NCBI GenBank assembly: GCA_004295885.1
Contig: SEDG01000143.1
Coordinates: 1 to 6,351, forward strand
From: Pedobacter sp.
GTDB taxonomy: Bacteria; Bacteroidota; Bacteroidia; Sphingobacteriales; Sphingobacteriaceae
Direction: 5' to 3'
DNA length: 6,351 nucleotides
The position numbers were made by a program, and so were the translations under genes. Below are positions 5,348-6,351 of this stretch, piece by piece (within the stretch, counting starts at the first letter, position 1; every line of letters starts with the position of its first letter). The notes beneath the pieces were generated by a model. It was not told the origin of the DNA, did no database searches, and saw nothing but the letters and a program-made list of their open reading frames with translations.

Positions 5348-6351
5348 ATGAATATCCACGAATATCAAGGTAAGCAAATTTTAAAGAGTTTTGGCGTTGC
5401 TATACAAGAAGGCATTGTAGCTGAAACTGTTGAACAAGCTGTAGAAGCAGCTAAAAAAATGAAAACTGACTATAACTCTGACTGGGTTGTGATTAAAGCA
5501 CAAGTTCATGCAGGTGGTAGAGGAAAAGGTGGAGGCGTAAAGCTTGCTAAAAACTTGGATGAGGTTAAACAAAGAGCTACTGATATTTTAGGTATGCAAT
5601 TGGTTACACCACAAACTAGTGCTGAGGGTAAAAAAGTACATAAAATTTTAGTTGCTCAGGATGTTTATTATCCAGGTGCATCTGAAACTAAGGAATTTTA
5701 TATTTCTGTTTTGTTAGATCGTGCAAACGGAACAAACATTATCATGTACAGTACTGAAGGTGGTATGGATATTGAAGAAGTTGCTGAACATACTCCACAC
5801 TTAATTTTTAAAGAATCTGTTGACCCTAAAGTTGGCTTACAAGGTTTTCAAGCTCGTAAAATTGCCTTTAACTTAGGTTTAACTGGTGGCGCTCATAAAG
5901 AAATGGTAAAATTTGTTACTGCTCTTTATAAAGCTTATGATGCTACAGATTCGGCGATGTTTGAAATCAATCCAGTTTTAAAAACTAGCGATGATAAAAT
6001 TATAGCTGTTGATGCTAAAGTTGATTTAGATGAAAATGCGTTATTCCGCCACCCAGATTATGCAGCAATGCGTGACAAATTGGAAGAAGACCCAACTGAT
6101 GTAGAAGCTAGCGAAAGCAACTTAAACTATGTTAAATTAGATGGTAACGTTGGCTGTATGGTTAATGGTGCTGGTTTAGCAATGGCTACAATGGATATCA
6201 TTAAAATTGCTGGTGGCGAGCCTGCTAACTTTTTAGACGTTGGTGGAACTGCAAATGCGACTACAGTTAAAGCTGGCTTTAACATCATTTTAAAAGATCC
6301 TAACGTAAAAGCAATCTTCATTAATATTTTTGGTGGTATTGTTCGTTGCGA
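5348..6351 (+). CDS. sucC: Succinyl-CoA synthetase (ADP-forming) beta subunit, 3' end cut off
   Basis: This is the beta subunit of the citric-acid-cycle enzyme that interconverts succinyl-CoA and succinate with substrate-level phosphorylation; it pairs with the alpha subunit SucD in the cytoplasm. The start MNIHEYQGKQILKSFGV is the family's classic N-terminus. The ATP-grasp part shows Lys50 and the glycine-rich loop QVHAGGRGKGGGVK (52-65). The metal-binding Asn208 (FEINPV) and Asp222 (AVDAKVD) keep the 14-residue spacing of E. coli Asn199/Asp213. The CoA-ligase part has LDGNVGCMVNGAGLAMATMD and ends in the window at FGGIVRC (328-334), just inside the conserved GGIxRCD motif. In total 334 codons are present of an expected 395-400. 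No frameshift is seen. It has its own promoter and is unrelated to the membrane-protein cluster; sucD may lie elsewhere, as I see nothing of it here. Confidence 0.97.
   Translation, partial: MNIHEYQGKQILKSFGVAIQEGIVAETVEQAVEAAKKMKTDYNSDWVVIKAQVHAGGRGKGGGVKLAKNLDEVKQRATDILGMQLVTPQTSAEGKKVHKILVAQDVYYPGASETKEFYISVLLDRANGTNIIMYSTEGGMDIEEVAEHTPHLIFKESVDPKVGLQGFQARKIAFNLGLTGGAHKEMVKFVTALYKAYDATDSAMFEINPVLKTSDDKIIAVDAKVDLDENALFRHPDYAAMRDKLEEDPTDVEASESNLNYVKLDGNVGCMVNGAGLAMATMDIIKIAGGEPANFLDVGGTANATTVKAGFNIILKDPNVKAIFINIFGGIVRC

Noticed and set aside
5381..5572. Minus-strand frame of 63 codons
   Set aside because: Antisense shadow of sucC, whose conserved residues are intact on the plus strand.
6127..6321. 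Minus-strand frame of 64 codons
   Set aside because: Antisense shadow of the CoA-ligase part of sucC.

Overview
The window looks like a chromosomal segment of a low-GC member of the Bacteroidota, most likely a Sphingobacteriaceae (Pedobacter-like) bacterium. This rests on two near-perfect Bacteroidota promoters (TTTG, 19 bases, TAnnTTTG), the lack of clear Shine-Dalgarno sequences before most starts, AT-rich coding sequence, a sucC of Bacteroidota character, and short interspersed repeats of a kind I associate with these genomes. The genus is an inference.

Left edge (1-407, minus strand): the 5' part of a LolD-type ABC ATPase gene. A 135-base divergent intergenic follows, holding an array of seven-base units (about 427-475) and a strong promoter for the plus-strand genes.

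Centre (543-4303, plus strand): five tightly packed genes. These are a 210-aa multi-pass membrane protein, a 98-aa winged-helix regulator that overlaps it by one base, a 100-aa three-helix membrane protein, a 559-aa polytopic DUF4153/DUF4173-type membrane protein, and a 256-aa ferritin-like protein with a complete di-iron ligand set. The most interesting signal is a near-identical palindromic element (ACTTTGAA, 3 variable bases, CAAAGT, 1 variable base, CTTT). It occurs exactly twice, once over the -7 box of the first promoter (518-539) and once in the 54-base gap before the third gene (1489-1510). I infer that this is the operator of the winged-helix regulator, which would control its own operon and the downstream membrane/ferritin-like genes.

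Right centre (4304-5347): a decayed-looking region. It has a Bacteroidota-type interspersed repeat (4356-4390), a hypothetical single-pass protein with no ATG start (4429-4875), a protein-like stretch that continues in the same frame after its stop (4876-5070), and a GC-rich, hairpin-forming repeat-like block (5089-5226).

Right edge (5348-6351): sucC, the beta subunit of succinyl-CoA synthetase, driven by its own well-matched promoter and cut off by the window end.
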